Assembly (NCBI GenBank): GCA_018812395.1
Contig: JAHJDS010000426.1
Location: 1 to 8,542, forward strand
Length of the DNA: 8,542 nt
Origin: Pseudomonadota bacterium
GTDB lineage: Bacteria; Desulfobacterota; Desulfarculia; Desulfarculales; JAHJDS01
Direction: 5' to 3'
Every line of letters starts with the position of its first letter. Within the stretch, counting starts at the first letter, position 1. Position numbers and translations under genes: made by a program. Of this stretch, positions 1-8,542 are shown in pieces. The notes below the pieces were generated by a model that did not search any database, was not told the origin of the DNA, and was given only the letters and a program-made list of their open reading frames with translations.

Positions 1-477
1 CGGTGGTGCCAGGCGGACGCGGCCGATCTCGAGGCCTACATGAACCTGATCTGGCCCCGGCTGGACCTGCTGGTCATTCACGTCGACGCCGACATCGCCG
101 ACGACCTGGACCTCCGGCTGCGCTGCCGGAGCGCGGCCCGGTTCGCCGGGGCGGTCCGGGGCCGGGTCCGGAGTTGGTGCCGACCGCCGATCCCCAAAAA
201 CGTGGTCTTCGCCGTGCCCTGCCTGCGGACCGAGACCTGGATTCACGCCGCCCTGGCCCGACGGCCCCTGGCCAATATCGAGTGCAACCCGGGCGTGGAC
301 GAGGCCCTGGCCGACATGGGCCTGCAGAGTCGGGGCCGTCACCGCAAGCGGACCGACAAGTACCGGCGGGCCTCCCGACGGGTGGCGGCCAATTTCGACC
401 GGGTCGCCCGTCGCTGCGGCGAGGCCCGGCGATTCCAGCAGCGGCTCGAAACCATTTTGCATTTAAGGGACGGCTGA
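1..477 (+). CDS. Hypothetical protein, 3' part only (possible TOPRIM/DUF4276-like)
   Basis: An open frame enters from the left edge and ends at TGA 475-477; about 158 codons are visible and the true start lies outside. Third codon positions are strongly G/C, as in the neighbouring real genes, which supports coding. I do not recognise the family with confidence. Visible features are a hydrophobic strand ending in an acidic DxD-type motif (LLVIHVDADIADD, about residues 23-35), a second strand followed by a Glu and Trp (FAVPCLRTETWIHAAL), and a basic Arg/Lys-rich C-terminal helix. A strand-DxD plus strand-E-W layout recalls TOPRIM-like and DUF4276-type proteins, but this is only an analogy and no activity is claimed. 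The stop lies one base before the glmS ATG, so the two genes are probably co-transcribed and translationally coupled. An internal ATG at 40 is unlikely to be the start, because the frame is open upstream of it. Confidence 0.72.
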   Translation, partial: RWCQADAADLEAYMNLIWPRLDLLVIHVDADIADDLDLRLRCRSAARFAGAVRGRVRSWCRPPIPKNVVFAVPCLRTETWIHAALARRPLANIECNPGVDEALADMGLQSRGRHRKRTDKYRRASRRVAANFDRVARRCGEARRFQQRLETILHLRDG

Positions 478-478
478 C

Positions 479-2320
<1,842 letters not shown>

Positions 2321-2353
2321 GGGTTCAGGGGCGATCCGGGGCCAACAAACATC

Positions 2354-2382
2354 TTGACTTCTTGGGCAAAAACGGCAAGGAT
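2354..2382 (+). promoter_or_regulatory. Possible sigma70-type promoter ahead of the zapB-like/zapA pair
   Basis: In the 85-bp gap after glmS, TTGACT (2354-2359) matches the -35 consensus at five of six bases. A 17-base spacer leads to AAGGAT (2377-2382), which matches the -10 box only at three positions, including the important second A and last T. This could start an independent transcript for the division genes. Read-through from glmS is the alternative, as no terminator is visible in the gap. Confidence 0.3.
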
Positions 2383-2405
2383 GCCTTAAGGAGGAGAAGA
2401 ACCAC

Positions 2406-2645
2406 ATGGATATGGAAGTCTTTGAGAGGCTCGAGGCCAAAATCGACGAAATGATGACCCGGCAGAGCGAACAGGCCCGTCACATCGAGGATCAAAAGAC
2501 GACCATCGCCCAAAAAGAGGAGGAAATAGCCTCCTTGAAAAACCGGCTCGAGGCCGCCGATCACGAACGCAACTTGGTCAAGGCCCGCATCGACGGCCTG
2601 GTGGCCAAAATCGATTCCTCGGCGACCGCGGGCGGGGACATTTAG
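2406..2645 (+). CDS. Short coiled-coil protein, ZapB-like cell-division factor
   Basis: The product has 79 residues, almost all highly charged helix with heptad-like spacing of Leu, Ile, Met and Val from about residue 3 to 70 (for example VFERLEAKIDEMM and EEEIASLKNRLEAADHE). There are no membrane segments and no catalytic motif. ZapB proteins are small (about 80 residues), purely coiled-coil cytoplasmic proteins that bind ZapA and bundle around the FtsZ ring. The size, composition and position 26 bp before zapA fit that role, so the function is inferred mainly from context, since coiled coils look alike. A strong Shine-Dalgarno AAGGAGGAG (2388-2396) precedes the ATG. The short tail SSATAGGDI is probably disordered. 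Alternative: a generic coiled-coil scaffold unrelated in descent to E. coli ZapB. Confidence 0.85.
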   Translation: MDMEVFERLEAKIDEMMTRQSEQARHIEDQKTTIAQKEEEIASLKNRLEAADHERNLVKARIDGLVAKIDSSATAGGDI

Positions 2646-2671
2646 GTTTTTGGCGGCCGTCGAGGCGAAGC

Positions 2672-2992
2672 ATGGGAGACACCCTGGTAAAGATCGAAAT
2701 CCTGGGGCAGGCCCACACCATTCGCACCGACGAGGCCGAGGAACGGGTGCTCGAGGTGGTCGATTACCTCAACACCAAGATCGCCGAGGTCAGTGCGGCC
2801 ACCCGGACCACCGCCAAACTGAACGTGGCCATCCTGGCCGCGCTCAATATCACCCATGAATATCTTCTGGTCCGCGAGGAACGGGACCAGTTGTTAAAAG
2901 GGGTGCAAGAACGAAGCCGCAAGCTGCTGGCTAAACTGGAAAGGGACGTCCCACAACGATCGGCTGCAAGCTCGTTGGAAAAACCGGCTTAG
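2672..2992 (+). CDS. zapA: Cell division protein ZapA
   Basis: The product has 106 residues, typical for ZapA (about 100-110). ZapA binds FtsZ and cross-links protofilaments at mid-cell, acting as a dimer or tetramer. The N-terminal globular part (about 1-40) has the family pattern: two short strands VKIEILGQAHTIRTDE, then a helix beginning with acidic residues, EERVLEVVDYLNTKIAEV. A long C-terminal helix (about 50-98) containing LNVAILAALNITHEYLLVREE forms the coiled-coil dimer stalk. The ATG has only a weak upstream GAGG (2662-2665), so translation may be coupled to the ZapB-like gene 26 bp upstream. The last ten residues (SAASSLEKPA) look disordered. The position just before a structured RNA matches the zapA-ssrS arrangement known in other proteobacteria. 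Confidence 0.93.
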   Translation: MGDTLVKIEILGQAHTIRTDEAEERVLEVVDYLNTKIAEVSAATRTTAKLNVAILAALNITHEYLLVREERDQLLKGVQERSRKLLAKLERDVPQRSAASSLEKPA

Positions 2993-2999
2993 CAAGAGG

Positions 3000-3028
3000 A
3001 GGACAACCGGCCGATCGACAGGTATAAC
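3000..3028 (+). promoter_or_regulatory. Possible promoter just after zapA
   Basis: TATAAC (3023-3028) matches the -10 consensus at five of six bases. At 17 bases upstream, AGGACA (3000-3005) matches the -35 box at four of six. Transcription would begin near 3035 and run into the structured region at 3110-3339, possibly giving a longer 6S precursor. The first transcribed bases fall in an inverted repeat, GGCCCG (3030-3035) with CGGGCC (3057-3062). No better promoter is visible closer to 3110. Confidence 0.33.
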
Positions 3029-3075
3029 AGGCCCGAGGATGAACTGGAGAGGGGGACGGGCCGCGCCAACGGAAC

Positions 3076-3093
3076 AAGCCCCGGAGGGGTTTT
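3076..3093 (+). terminator. Small terminator-like hairpin downstream of zapA
   Basis: AAGCCCC (3076-3082) pairs with GGGGTTT (3086-3092), including one G-U pair, around a three-base loop GGA, and TTTT occupies 3090-3093. The core is only four G-C pairs and the T-run is short, so it may be a weak terminator or attenuator for the zapA transcript, or part of a 6S leader. Confidence 0.35.
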
Positions 3094-3109
3094 GGTTTAG
3101 GAATTAATG

Positions 3110-3339
3110 GGTCGTGACTCTCGTTTTTACCGCCGCAAGGAACTTGTGTCCCTTGCTGGGAGGTCAGGTCGGCCGGTAGGTGGCCGCACCGCGGTCCCGC
3201 CCGCGCCACGATGGCGGATCCGGTGACGGGTCCGGCCGGCCACACCGAACAGTGCCCGACCAACCATAGACCAGAGTCCGACGACTCCCCCAAATCCGCC
3301 CGCCCCGAGTAGTAGCGGCGGGCCGGCCTTGTCCCGACC
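3110..3339 (+). ncRNA. ssrS: Probable 6S RNA
   Basis: 6S RNA binds sigma70-RNA polymerase holoenzyme by mimicking an open promoter: a long rod with a closing stem, a central bubble and a terminal stem. Nested complementary segments give such a rod here. Pairs are 3110-3118 with 3331-3339 (8 of 9), 3130-3136 with 3315-3321 (7 of 7), 3167-3172 with 3256-3261 (6 of 6), 3180-3186 with 3237-3243 (7 of 7), 3187-3191 with 3221-3225, and an apical hairpin 3204-3208 with 3212-3216. The large open region between the second and third stems would be the bubble. Its 3' side carries a small hairpin (3274-3278 with 3283-3287), as E. coli 6S also does. Position after zapA supports the call. The about 230-nt span is longer than the usual 160-200, and GC-rich DNA forms chance stems, so the ends are approximate. 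Strand is inferred from zapA. Confidence 0.6.
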
Positions 3340-3447
3340 GCGCCATGTCCCGCCCGGCCGAACCAGGGGCCGCCAGTCAGGTGTGTTTCTGGGGCCGCCT
3401 TGCCGCCCTGACCCGTTTTGCACCTCAGGCCGATCTACATATTGACC

Positions 3448-3452
3448 AGGAG
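3448..3452 (+). promoter_or_regulatory. Ribosome binding site fixing the rny start
   Basis: AGGAG lies six bases before ATG 3459. The same frame is open back to an ATG at 3345, but that upstream start has no comparable site and would add 38 residues unlike any RNase Y N-terminus. The start at 3459 places the membrane segment at the very N-terminus, as expected. Confidence 0.85.
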
Positions 3453-3458
3453 TCTGTC

Positions 3459-5027
<1,569 letters not shown>

Positions 5028-5064
5028 GCCGCCGGCCGCTTCCCCGCGGTGATCAAAGGCTCTC

Positions 5065-5068
5065 GGAG
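5065..5068 (+). promoter_or_regulatory. Ribosome binding site fixing the ymdB-like start
   Basis: GGAG lies seven bases before ATG 5076. An in-frame GTG at 5049 would extend the protein by nine residues but has no Shine-Dalgarno sequence before it, so 5076 is preferred. Confidence 0.65.
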
Positions 5069-5075
5069 CAAAGCG

Positions 5076-5897
5076 ATGTCTTCGGCGGCCGCTTTGGACA
5101 GGCCTTCGGGTCAGTCAGTCAGGGTGCTCTTTTTCGGGGACGTGTTCGCCCGGCCGGGCCGCGTTTTTCTGGCCGAAAACCTGCCCCGCCTCAGGGAACG
5201 CTACGCCCCGGACTTGGTCGCCGCCAATGCCGAAAACGCCAGCGGCGGCCTGGGCCTGGCCCCCCGGGAGGCCAGGGCCCTGCTGGAGGCCGGCGTGGAC
5301 GTCTTGACCACCGGCAACCACGTCTGGCGGCAGCGGGGCATCGGGCCTTTTCTGGACGAGAACCCCCGCGTCCTCAGGCCGGCCAATTACCCGCCCACGG
5401 CCCCCGGGTCCGGGTCCGTGGTGGTCCGCGCCGCCGGCCGCGCGCCGGTGGCCTTCCTCAATCTCGAGGGACGCATCTTCATGTCGCCCCTGGACGACCC
5501 CTTCCGGACCGCCGACGAGCACCTGGAACGGTTGGCTCAAGAGACCAAGGTCATCGTCGTCGATTTCCACGCCGAGGCCACCAGCGAGAAGGCGGCCATG
5601 GGGCACTACCTGGACGGTCGGGTCGGCGCCGTGATCGGCACCCACACCCACGTCCAGACCGCCGACGCCAGGGTGCTGGCCCGCGGCACCGGATTCATCA
5701 CCGATATCGGCATGACCGGGGTCGAGGACTCGATCATCGGCCTGGACCAGGCGGGCATCATCGAGCGGTTCATCCGGGGGAGGCCGACGCCCTTCCGGCC
5801 GGCCAAGGGAGAGGCCGTGGCCATGGGGGTGGTCCTCGATCTCGACCCGGAGTCGGGTCGGTGCCTGAATATCGAATCGTTCCGGCATCGGGGGTGA
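5076..5897 (+). CDS. YmdB-family metallophosphoesterase (TIGR00282 type)
   Basis: Cytoplasmic dinuclear-metal phosphoesterase of the YmdB family. B. subtilis YmdB hydrolyses 2',3'-cyclic nucleotides (and cAMP in vitro) and affects biofilm and motility gene choice. The true substrate here is unknown. The product has 273 residues, about ten longer than usual because of a short N-terminal extension. All metal ligands are recognisable: Asp22 (FFGDVFARPGR), Glu53 (NAENASGGLG), Asn81-His82 (TTGNHVW), His165 (VVDFHAEATSEK), and His190 and His192 (IGTHTHVQTAD). The GFITDIGMTG motif near 207-215 is also kept. It lies 48 bp after RNase Y, suggesting one operon. Its 3' side meets the palindromic element and the converging atp operon. 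No intrinsic terminator in its own direction is visible beyond the hairpin potential of that element. Confidence 0.95.
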   Translation: MSSAAALDRPSGQSVRVLFFGDVFARPGRVFLAENLPRLRERYAPDLVAANAENASGGLGLAPREARALLEAGVDVLTTGNHVWRQRGIGPFLDENPRVLRPANYPPTAPGSGSVVVRAAGRAPVAFLNLEGRIFMSPLDDPFRTADEHLERLAQETKVIVVDFHAEATSEKAAMGHYLDGRVGAVIGTHTHVQTADARVLARGTGFITDIGMTGVEDSIIGLDQAGIIERFIRGRPTPFRPAKGEAVAMGVVLDLDPESGRCLNIESFRHRG

Positions 5898-5933
5898 CCC
5901 GGCTCGATGCGCCAGGGACGGCCCGCCCCTAAA

Positions 5934-6107
5934 CCCGGATTATTCATGAGACTTCTACTGCGGCGTCGCTATCCCGGCTGCGCGGCTCGTTTCGCCATTT
6001 CTGTGCTCGACATAGTGACTACTATGCCTCCGCGCAAAAATAGCTCCAACTTCGCCTCTCGCTCGGGATATCAACCCCTCGTCACGAACCCTCATGAATA
6101 GTCCGGG
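5934..6107. mobile_element. MITE-like palindromic element with terminal inverted repeats
   Basis: The ends are 17-bp inverted repeats matching at 16 positions: 5934-5950 (CCCGGATTATTCATGAG) and 6091-6107. Two inner inverted pairs lie symmetrically: TATCCCG 5970-5976 with CGGGATA 6064-6070, and a central perfect hairpin CATAGT-GACT-ACTATG (6011-6026). The whole 174 bp could therefore fold as one long imperfect hairpin on either strand. The pentamer CTAAA stands directly outside both ends (5929-5933 and 6108-6112), as a target-site duplication would. Base composition is visibly less GC-rich than the flanks and codon structure is absent. An open frame at 5907-6101 crosses it but resembles nothing. 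No transposase is present, so movement would have to be driven in trans. A REP/BIME-type repeat or a structured intergenic RNA is the alternative. Confidence 0.7.
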
Positions 6108-6109
6108 CT

Positions 6110-6136
6110 AAAAAAAGCCGGCCCCGCAGGGCCGGC
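6110..6136 (-). terminator. Intrinsic terminator of the atp operon
   Basis: On the minus strand a perfect 8-bp stem GCCGGCCC / GGGCCGGC (6129-6136 with 6117-6124) with a four-base loop is followed by seven T residues (complement of 6110-6116). It lies 28 bases beyond the atpC stop codon. On the plus strand no T-run follows, so it acts only leftward. The T-tract abuts the palindromic element. Confidence 0.92.
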
Positions 6137-6164
6137 CGAACCGAAGATATGGAACTGGATTTTA

Positions 6165-6581
6165 TTAACTTCCCGAGGCCTTTCGGGCCAGCTTCAACCG
6201 CAACAGGGCCCGCTTGAGGGCGACCTCGGCCCGGATGAAATCCACCTCTTCGAGCCGGGCCGCGGCCAGGCGCTTTTCGGCCCGCTCCCGGGCCCGCTGG
6301 GCGCGGTCGAGATCGATCTCGCGGGCCTTTTCCGCGGCGTCGGCCAGAATGGTCACCTTGTTGTCGGCCACCTGGGCGAAACCGCCCAGCACGGCCATGG
6401 ACTCCTGCTTGTCCCCGACGCGGTAGCGCAACTCGCCGGCCGTCAAGGTGGTCAGCAGCGGGGCGTGGTTGGGCAGGACGCCGAACTCGCCCTCGGTCGA
6501 GGTGGCGACGACCAGGTCCACCGCCTCCGAGACCACCGGCCGCTCCGGGGTGACGACTTCCAACTGAATTTTATCAGCCAC
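6165..6581 (-). CDS. atpC: ATP synthase F1 subunit epsilon
   Basis: Epsilon subunit of the F1Fo ATP synthase; it joins gamma to the c-ring rotor and can inhibit ATP hydrolysis. The product has 138 residues, a normal length. The N-terminal beta-sandwich (about 1-85) has the family motifs GEFGVLPNHAPLL (31-43) and GGFAQVADNKVTILAD (66-81). The C-terminal helical hairpin (about 88-135) is rich in Ala, Arg and Glu, as in regulatory epsilon subunits. The start is GTG (6579-6581) with a GAGGA ribosome binding site on the minus strand (complement of 6589-6593) eight bases or less away. It is the last gene of the atp operon and ends 28 bases before the terminator. A 114-bp spacer separates it from atpD. 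Confidence 0.97.
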   Translation of the reverse strand: MADKIQLEVVTPERPVVSEAVDLVVATSTEGEFGVLPNHAPLLTTLTAGELRYRVGDKQESMAVLGGFAQVADNKVTILADAAEKAREIDLDRAQRARERAEKRLAAARLEEVDFIRAEVALKRALLRLKLARKASGS

Positions 6582-6602
6582 TTGATTGTCCTCGCTGTAA
6601 CC

Positions 6603-6688
6603 GGCCGGCGTCCCATCCCGGGCCGCCGGCCCCGCTCGGTCCCGGTCCGGACCACGGGCCGGCGCGACCAGGCTTCGTGGCCGGCCCG
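6603..6688 (-). promoter_or_regulatory. Two strong hairpins in the atpD-atpC spacer
   Basis: In leftward transcript order, a 9-bp perfect stem (6680-6688 with 6655-6663, loop 16) starts eight bases after the atpD stop, and an 8-bp perfect stem (6624-6631 with 6603-6610, loop 13) follows, ending 10 bases before the atpC ribosome binding site. All pairs are G-C. No T-run follows either, so they are not ordinary terminators. They may block 3' exonucleases, slow read-through, or be a processing site. Function is inferred only. Confidence 0.5.
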
Positions 6689-6695
6689 GGGGCCT

Positions 6696-8102
6696 CTAGG
6701 CGGCGGCCATCTCCTCAGCCCGCTGAAGCACTTCCTCGATGCCGCCGACCATGTAGAAGGCCTGCTCGGGCACGTCGTCGTGCTTGCCCTCGACGATCTC
6801 CTTGAAGGCGCGGACCGTGTCCTCGATCTTGACGAATTTGCCGGGCGAACCGGTGAATTCCTCGGCCACGTGGAAGGGCTGGGACAAGAACCGCTGGATC
6901 TTCCGGGCCCGGCCCACGGTCAGCTTGTCCTCGTCGCTCAGTTCGTCCATGCCCAAAATGGCGATGATGTCCTGGAGGTCCTTGTACTTCTGCAGGAGCA
7001 TCTGGACGTTGCGGGCCACGCGGTAGTGCTCCTCGCCGATGTAGGCCGGGTCCAGGATCCGGGAGGTCGAGTCCAGGGGGTCCACCGCCGGGTAGATGCC
7101 CAGCTCGACGATTTGCCTTGAGAGCACGACCGTGCCGTCGAGGTGGGCGAAGGTCGTCGCCGGGGCCGGGTCGGTCAAGTCGTCGGCCGGGACGTAGACG
7201 CACTGGACCGAGGTGATCGAGCCCTTCTGGGTCGAGGTGATCCGCTCCTGGAGTTCGCCCAGGTCGGTGCCCAGGGTGGGCTGGTAGCCGACCGCCGAGG
7301 GCATCCGGCCGAGGAGGGCCGAGACCTCGGAGCCGGCCTGGGTGAAGCGGAAGATGTTGTCGATGAACAGCAGCACGTCCTGACCCTGCTCGTCGCGGTA
7401 GTACTCGGCCGCGGTCAGGGCGCTCAGGGCCACCCGGGCCCGGGCGCCAGGCGGCTCGGTCATCTGGCCGTAGATCAGGGCCGCCTTGGGCAGGACGCCG
7501 GAGTCCTTCATCTCGTGGTACAGGTCGTTACCCTCGCGGGTCCGCTCGCCCACGCCGGCGAACACCGAGATGCCGCCGTGCTGCATGGCCACGTTGTGGA
7601 TCATCTCCATCATGATGACCGTCTTGCCCACGCCGGCGCCGCCGAACATGCCCATCTTGCCGCCGCGGGGGAAGGGGACCAAGAGGTCGATGACCTTGAC
7701 CCCGGTCTCGAGGACCTTGACCGTGGTGTCCTGATCGGTCAGGGACGGCGCCGCGCGGTGGATGGGGTAGTACTGGTCCGAGACCACCGGGCCCAGGCCG
7801 TCCACCGGCCGGCCGACCACGTTTAGCACCCGGCCCAGGGTCGCGTCGCCGACGGGCATCTGGATCTGATTGCCGGTGTTCTTGACCGGCATGCCCCGGA
7901 CCAGACCGTCGGTGACGTCCATGGCGATGGTCCGGACCACGTTGTCGCCCAGGTGCTGGGCGACCTCGACGACCAGGTTGTCCTCGGAATCGTCGATGGC
8001 CGGGTTGGTGAGGGTCAGAGCGGTGAAGATCTCGGGCAGGACGCCCTCGAACCCAACGTCCACGACCGGACCGATGACCTGTGTAATCTTGCCAAATTCC
8101 AC
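6696..8102 (-). CDS. atpD: ATP synthase F1 subunit beta
   Basis: Catalytic beta subunit of the F1Fo ATP synthase; three copies alternate with alpha around gamma at the inner membrane. The product has 468 residues from the GTG start chosen here, normal for the family. An N-terminal beta-barrel (about 1-75) is followed by the nucleotide-binding domain, with Walker A GGAGVGKT (154-161), the catalytic Glu186 in VGERTREGNDLY, and Walker B LLFID (244-248). Next comes LLGRMPSAVGYQPTLGTDLGELQERI, then a C-terminal helical domain with the DELSDEDKLTVGRARKIQRF region. The frame extends upstream to a TTG at 8117, but that codon overlaps the Shine-Dalgarno sequence, so GTG 8100-8102 is preferred. It lies 22 bp after atpG. 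All catalytic residues are intact. Confidence 0.98.
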   Translation of the reverse strand: MEFGKITQVIGPVVDVGFEGVLPEIFTALTLTNPAIDDSEDNLVVEVAQHLGDNVVRTIAMDVTDGLVRGMPVKNTGNQIQMPVGDATLGRVLNVVGRPVDGLGPVVSDQYYPIHRAAPSLTDQDTTVKVLETGVKVIDLLVPFPRGGKMGMFGGAGVGKTVIMMEMIHNVAMQHGGISVFAGVGERTREGNDLYHEMKDSGVLPKAALIYGQMTEPPGARARVALSALTAAEYYRDEQGQDVLLFIDNIFRFTQAGSEVSALLGRMPSAVGYQPTLGTDLGELQERITSTQKGSITSVQCVYVPADDLTDPAPATTFAHLDGTVVLSRQIVELGIYPAVDPLDSTSRILDPAYIGEEHYRVARNVQMLLQKYKDLQDIIAILGMDELSDEDKLTVGRARKIQRFLSQPFHVAEEFTGSPGKFVKIEDTVRAFKEIVEGKHDDVPEQAFYMVGGIEEVLQRAEEMAAA

Positions 8103-8108
8103 CGGAAA

Positions 8109-8115
8109 CCTCCCC
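8109..8115 (-). promoter_or_regulatory. Ribosome binding site fixing the atpD GTG start
   Basis: The minus strand reads GGGGAGG, six bases before GTG 8100-8102. This spacing is ideal and shows that the longer frame starting with TTG at 8117 would begin inside the ribosome binding site, adding five false residues (MGRFP). Confidence 0.85.
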
Positions 8116-8124
8116 AAATATGTC

Positions 8125-8542
8125 TTAAGAGGCCTTTGCCAGGGCCTCTGCCCCGCCGACGATGTCCATCAACTCCGTGGTGATGGCCGCCTGGCGGGCC
8201 TTGTTGAAGGCCAGGGTCAAATCGTTGATCATGTCTTTGCAGGCCCTGGTGGCGTTGTCCATGGCCGTCATCCGCGCCGCCTGCTCCGAGGTGTTGGTCT
8301 CCAGGAGCCCGGCGTAGATCTTGACGTTGACGCTGCGCGGCAACAACTCGAAGATGATTTCCTCGGCCGAGGGCTCCATCAGGTACTCGACCCCGCCGCC
8401 GGCCGGCTCATCGGTCTCCTCGGCGCCGGGCGGCGTGATGGGCAGCAGCTGGGTGACGGTCGGCACCTGGGAGGCCATGTTCACGAACCGGCTGTACAGG
8501 AGGTAGACCTCGTCGGTGTCGCCGGTGATGAAGCGATCGGTC
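8125..8542 (-). CDS. atpG: ATP synthase F1 subunit gamma, C-terminal part
   Basis: The gene runs leftward from beyond the right edge to TAA at 8125-8127; 138 complete codons are visible of a protein usually near 290 residues. Gamma is the central rotor shaft of F1, turning inside the alpha/beta hexamer. The visible part begins TDRFITGDTDEVYLLYSRF and includes VNMASQVPTVTQLLPITP, then a Gly/Glu-rich insert, ELLPRSVNVKIYAGLLETNTSEQ, and the diagnostic C-terminal helix MTAMDNATRACKDMINDLTL plus NKARQAAITTELMDIVGGAEAL. That last helix lies in the beta-subunit collar. One small departure is ITTELMDIV where many gamma subunits have ITQEI-EIV. An internal ATG at 8482-8484 is not the start, since the frame and homology continue upstream. 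Gene order atpG-atpD-atpC is the standard one. Confidence 0.96.
   Translation of the reverse strand, partial: TDRFITGDTDEVYLLYSRFVNMASQVPTVTQLLPITPPGAEETDEPAGGGVEYLMEPSAEEIIFELLPRSVNVKIYAGLLETNTSEQAARMTAMDNATRACKDMINDLTLAFNKARQAAITTELMDIVGGAEALAKAS

Noticed and set aside
3161..3186. AGGTCAGGTC resembling the SRP RNA (4.5S) apical motif
   Set aside because: The GGAAG/GGAGC-type tetraloop and asymmetric loop sequence do not follow, and the segment is better explained as part of the 6S-like rod.
3376..3419. GTCAGG/CCTGAC hairpin followed by TTTT before rny, as a 6S terminator
   Set aside because: The stem is only six base pairs with a 25-base insert, and four T residues begin three bases after the stem. 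It is too weak to call.
3345..3458. N-terminal extension of RNase Y by 38 residues from ATG 3345
   Set aside because: There is no Shine-Dalgarno before 3345, whereas AGGAG precedes ATG 3459. The extension would push the membrane anchor inward, unlike the family.
5907..6101. 64-codon open frame on the plus strand after ymdB
   Set aside because: It runs through the palindromic element and stops at its right terminal repeat. It has no ribosome binding site and unbiased codons, so it is chance.
6465..7826. Plus-strand open frames opposite atpD and atpC (218 and 227 codons)
   Set aside because: They are antisense to highly conserved ATP synthase genes, with His/Asp/Gly/Leu-rich shadow composition and no recognisable domain.

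Overview
The window is a GC-rich bacterial chromosome segment of mostly housekeeping genes. The gene order (glmS, a ZapB-like coiled-coil gene, zapA, a probable 6S RNA, RNase Y, a YmdB-type phosphodiesterase) and the protein sequences suggest a deltaproteobacterium, most likely a Desulfovibrionales-like sulfate reducer. This placement is inferred from gene order and sequence feel, not from a database search.

Layout. The left half is transcribed rightward. It opens with the 3' end of an unrecognised gene (1-477) that stops one base before glmS (479-2320). An 85-bp gap with a possible promoter precedes the small ZapB-like gene (2406-2645) and zapA (2672-2992), both linked to Z-ring assembly. 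Positions 2993-3458 hold no credible protein gene. They contain a possible promoter, a small terminator-like hairpin and, at about 3110-3339, a rod-like self-complementary RNA best read as 6S RNA (ssrS), which sits next to zapA in many proteobacteria. RNase Y (3459-5027) and the YmdB-like metallophosphoesterase (5076-5897) follow, a pairing also known from Firmicutes.

The right part is transcribed leftward and is the distal end of an F1Fo ATP synthase operon: atpG (gamma, only its C-terminal part is in the window), atpD (beta) and atpC (epsilon), ending in a strong intrinsic terminator at 6110-6136. The atpD-atpC spacer is unusually long and holds two strong GC-rich hairpins.

Between the converging ymdB and atpC genes lies the most unusual feature. 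It is a 174-bp, less GC-rich, nearly palindromic element (5934-6107) with 17-bp terminal inverted repeats, and both ends are flanked by CTAAA. It looks like a non-autonomous MITE-type insertion into the T-tract of the atp terminator.

I see no phage, defence, CRISPR or biosynthetic system here. The points worth following up are the palindromic element, the ATP-synthase spacer hairpins, the 6S RNA candidate and the unidentified first gene.
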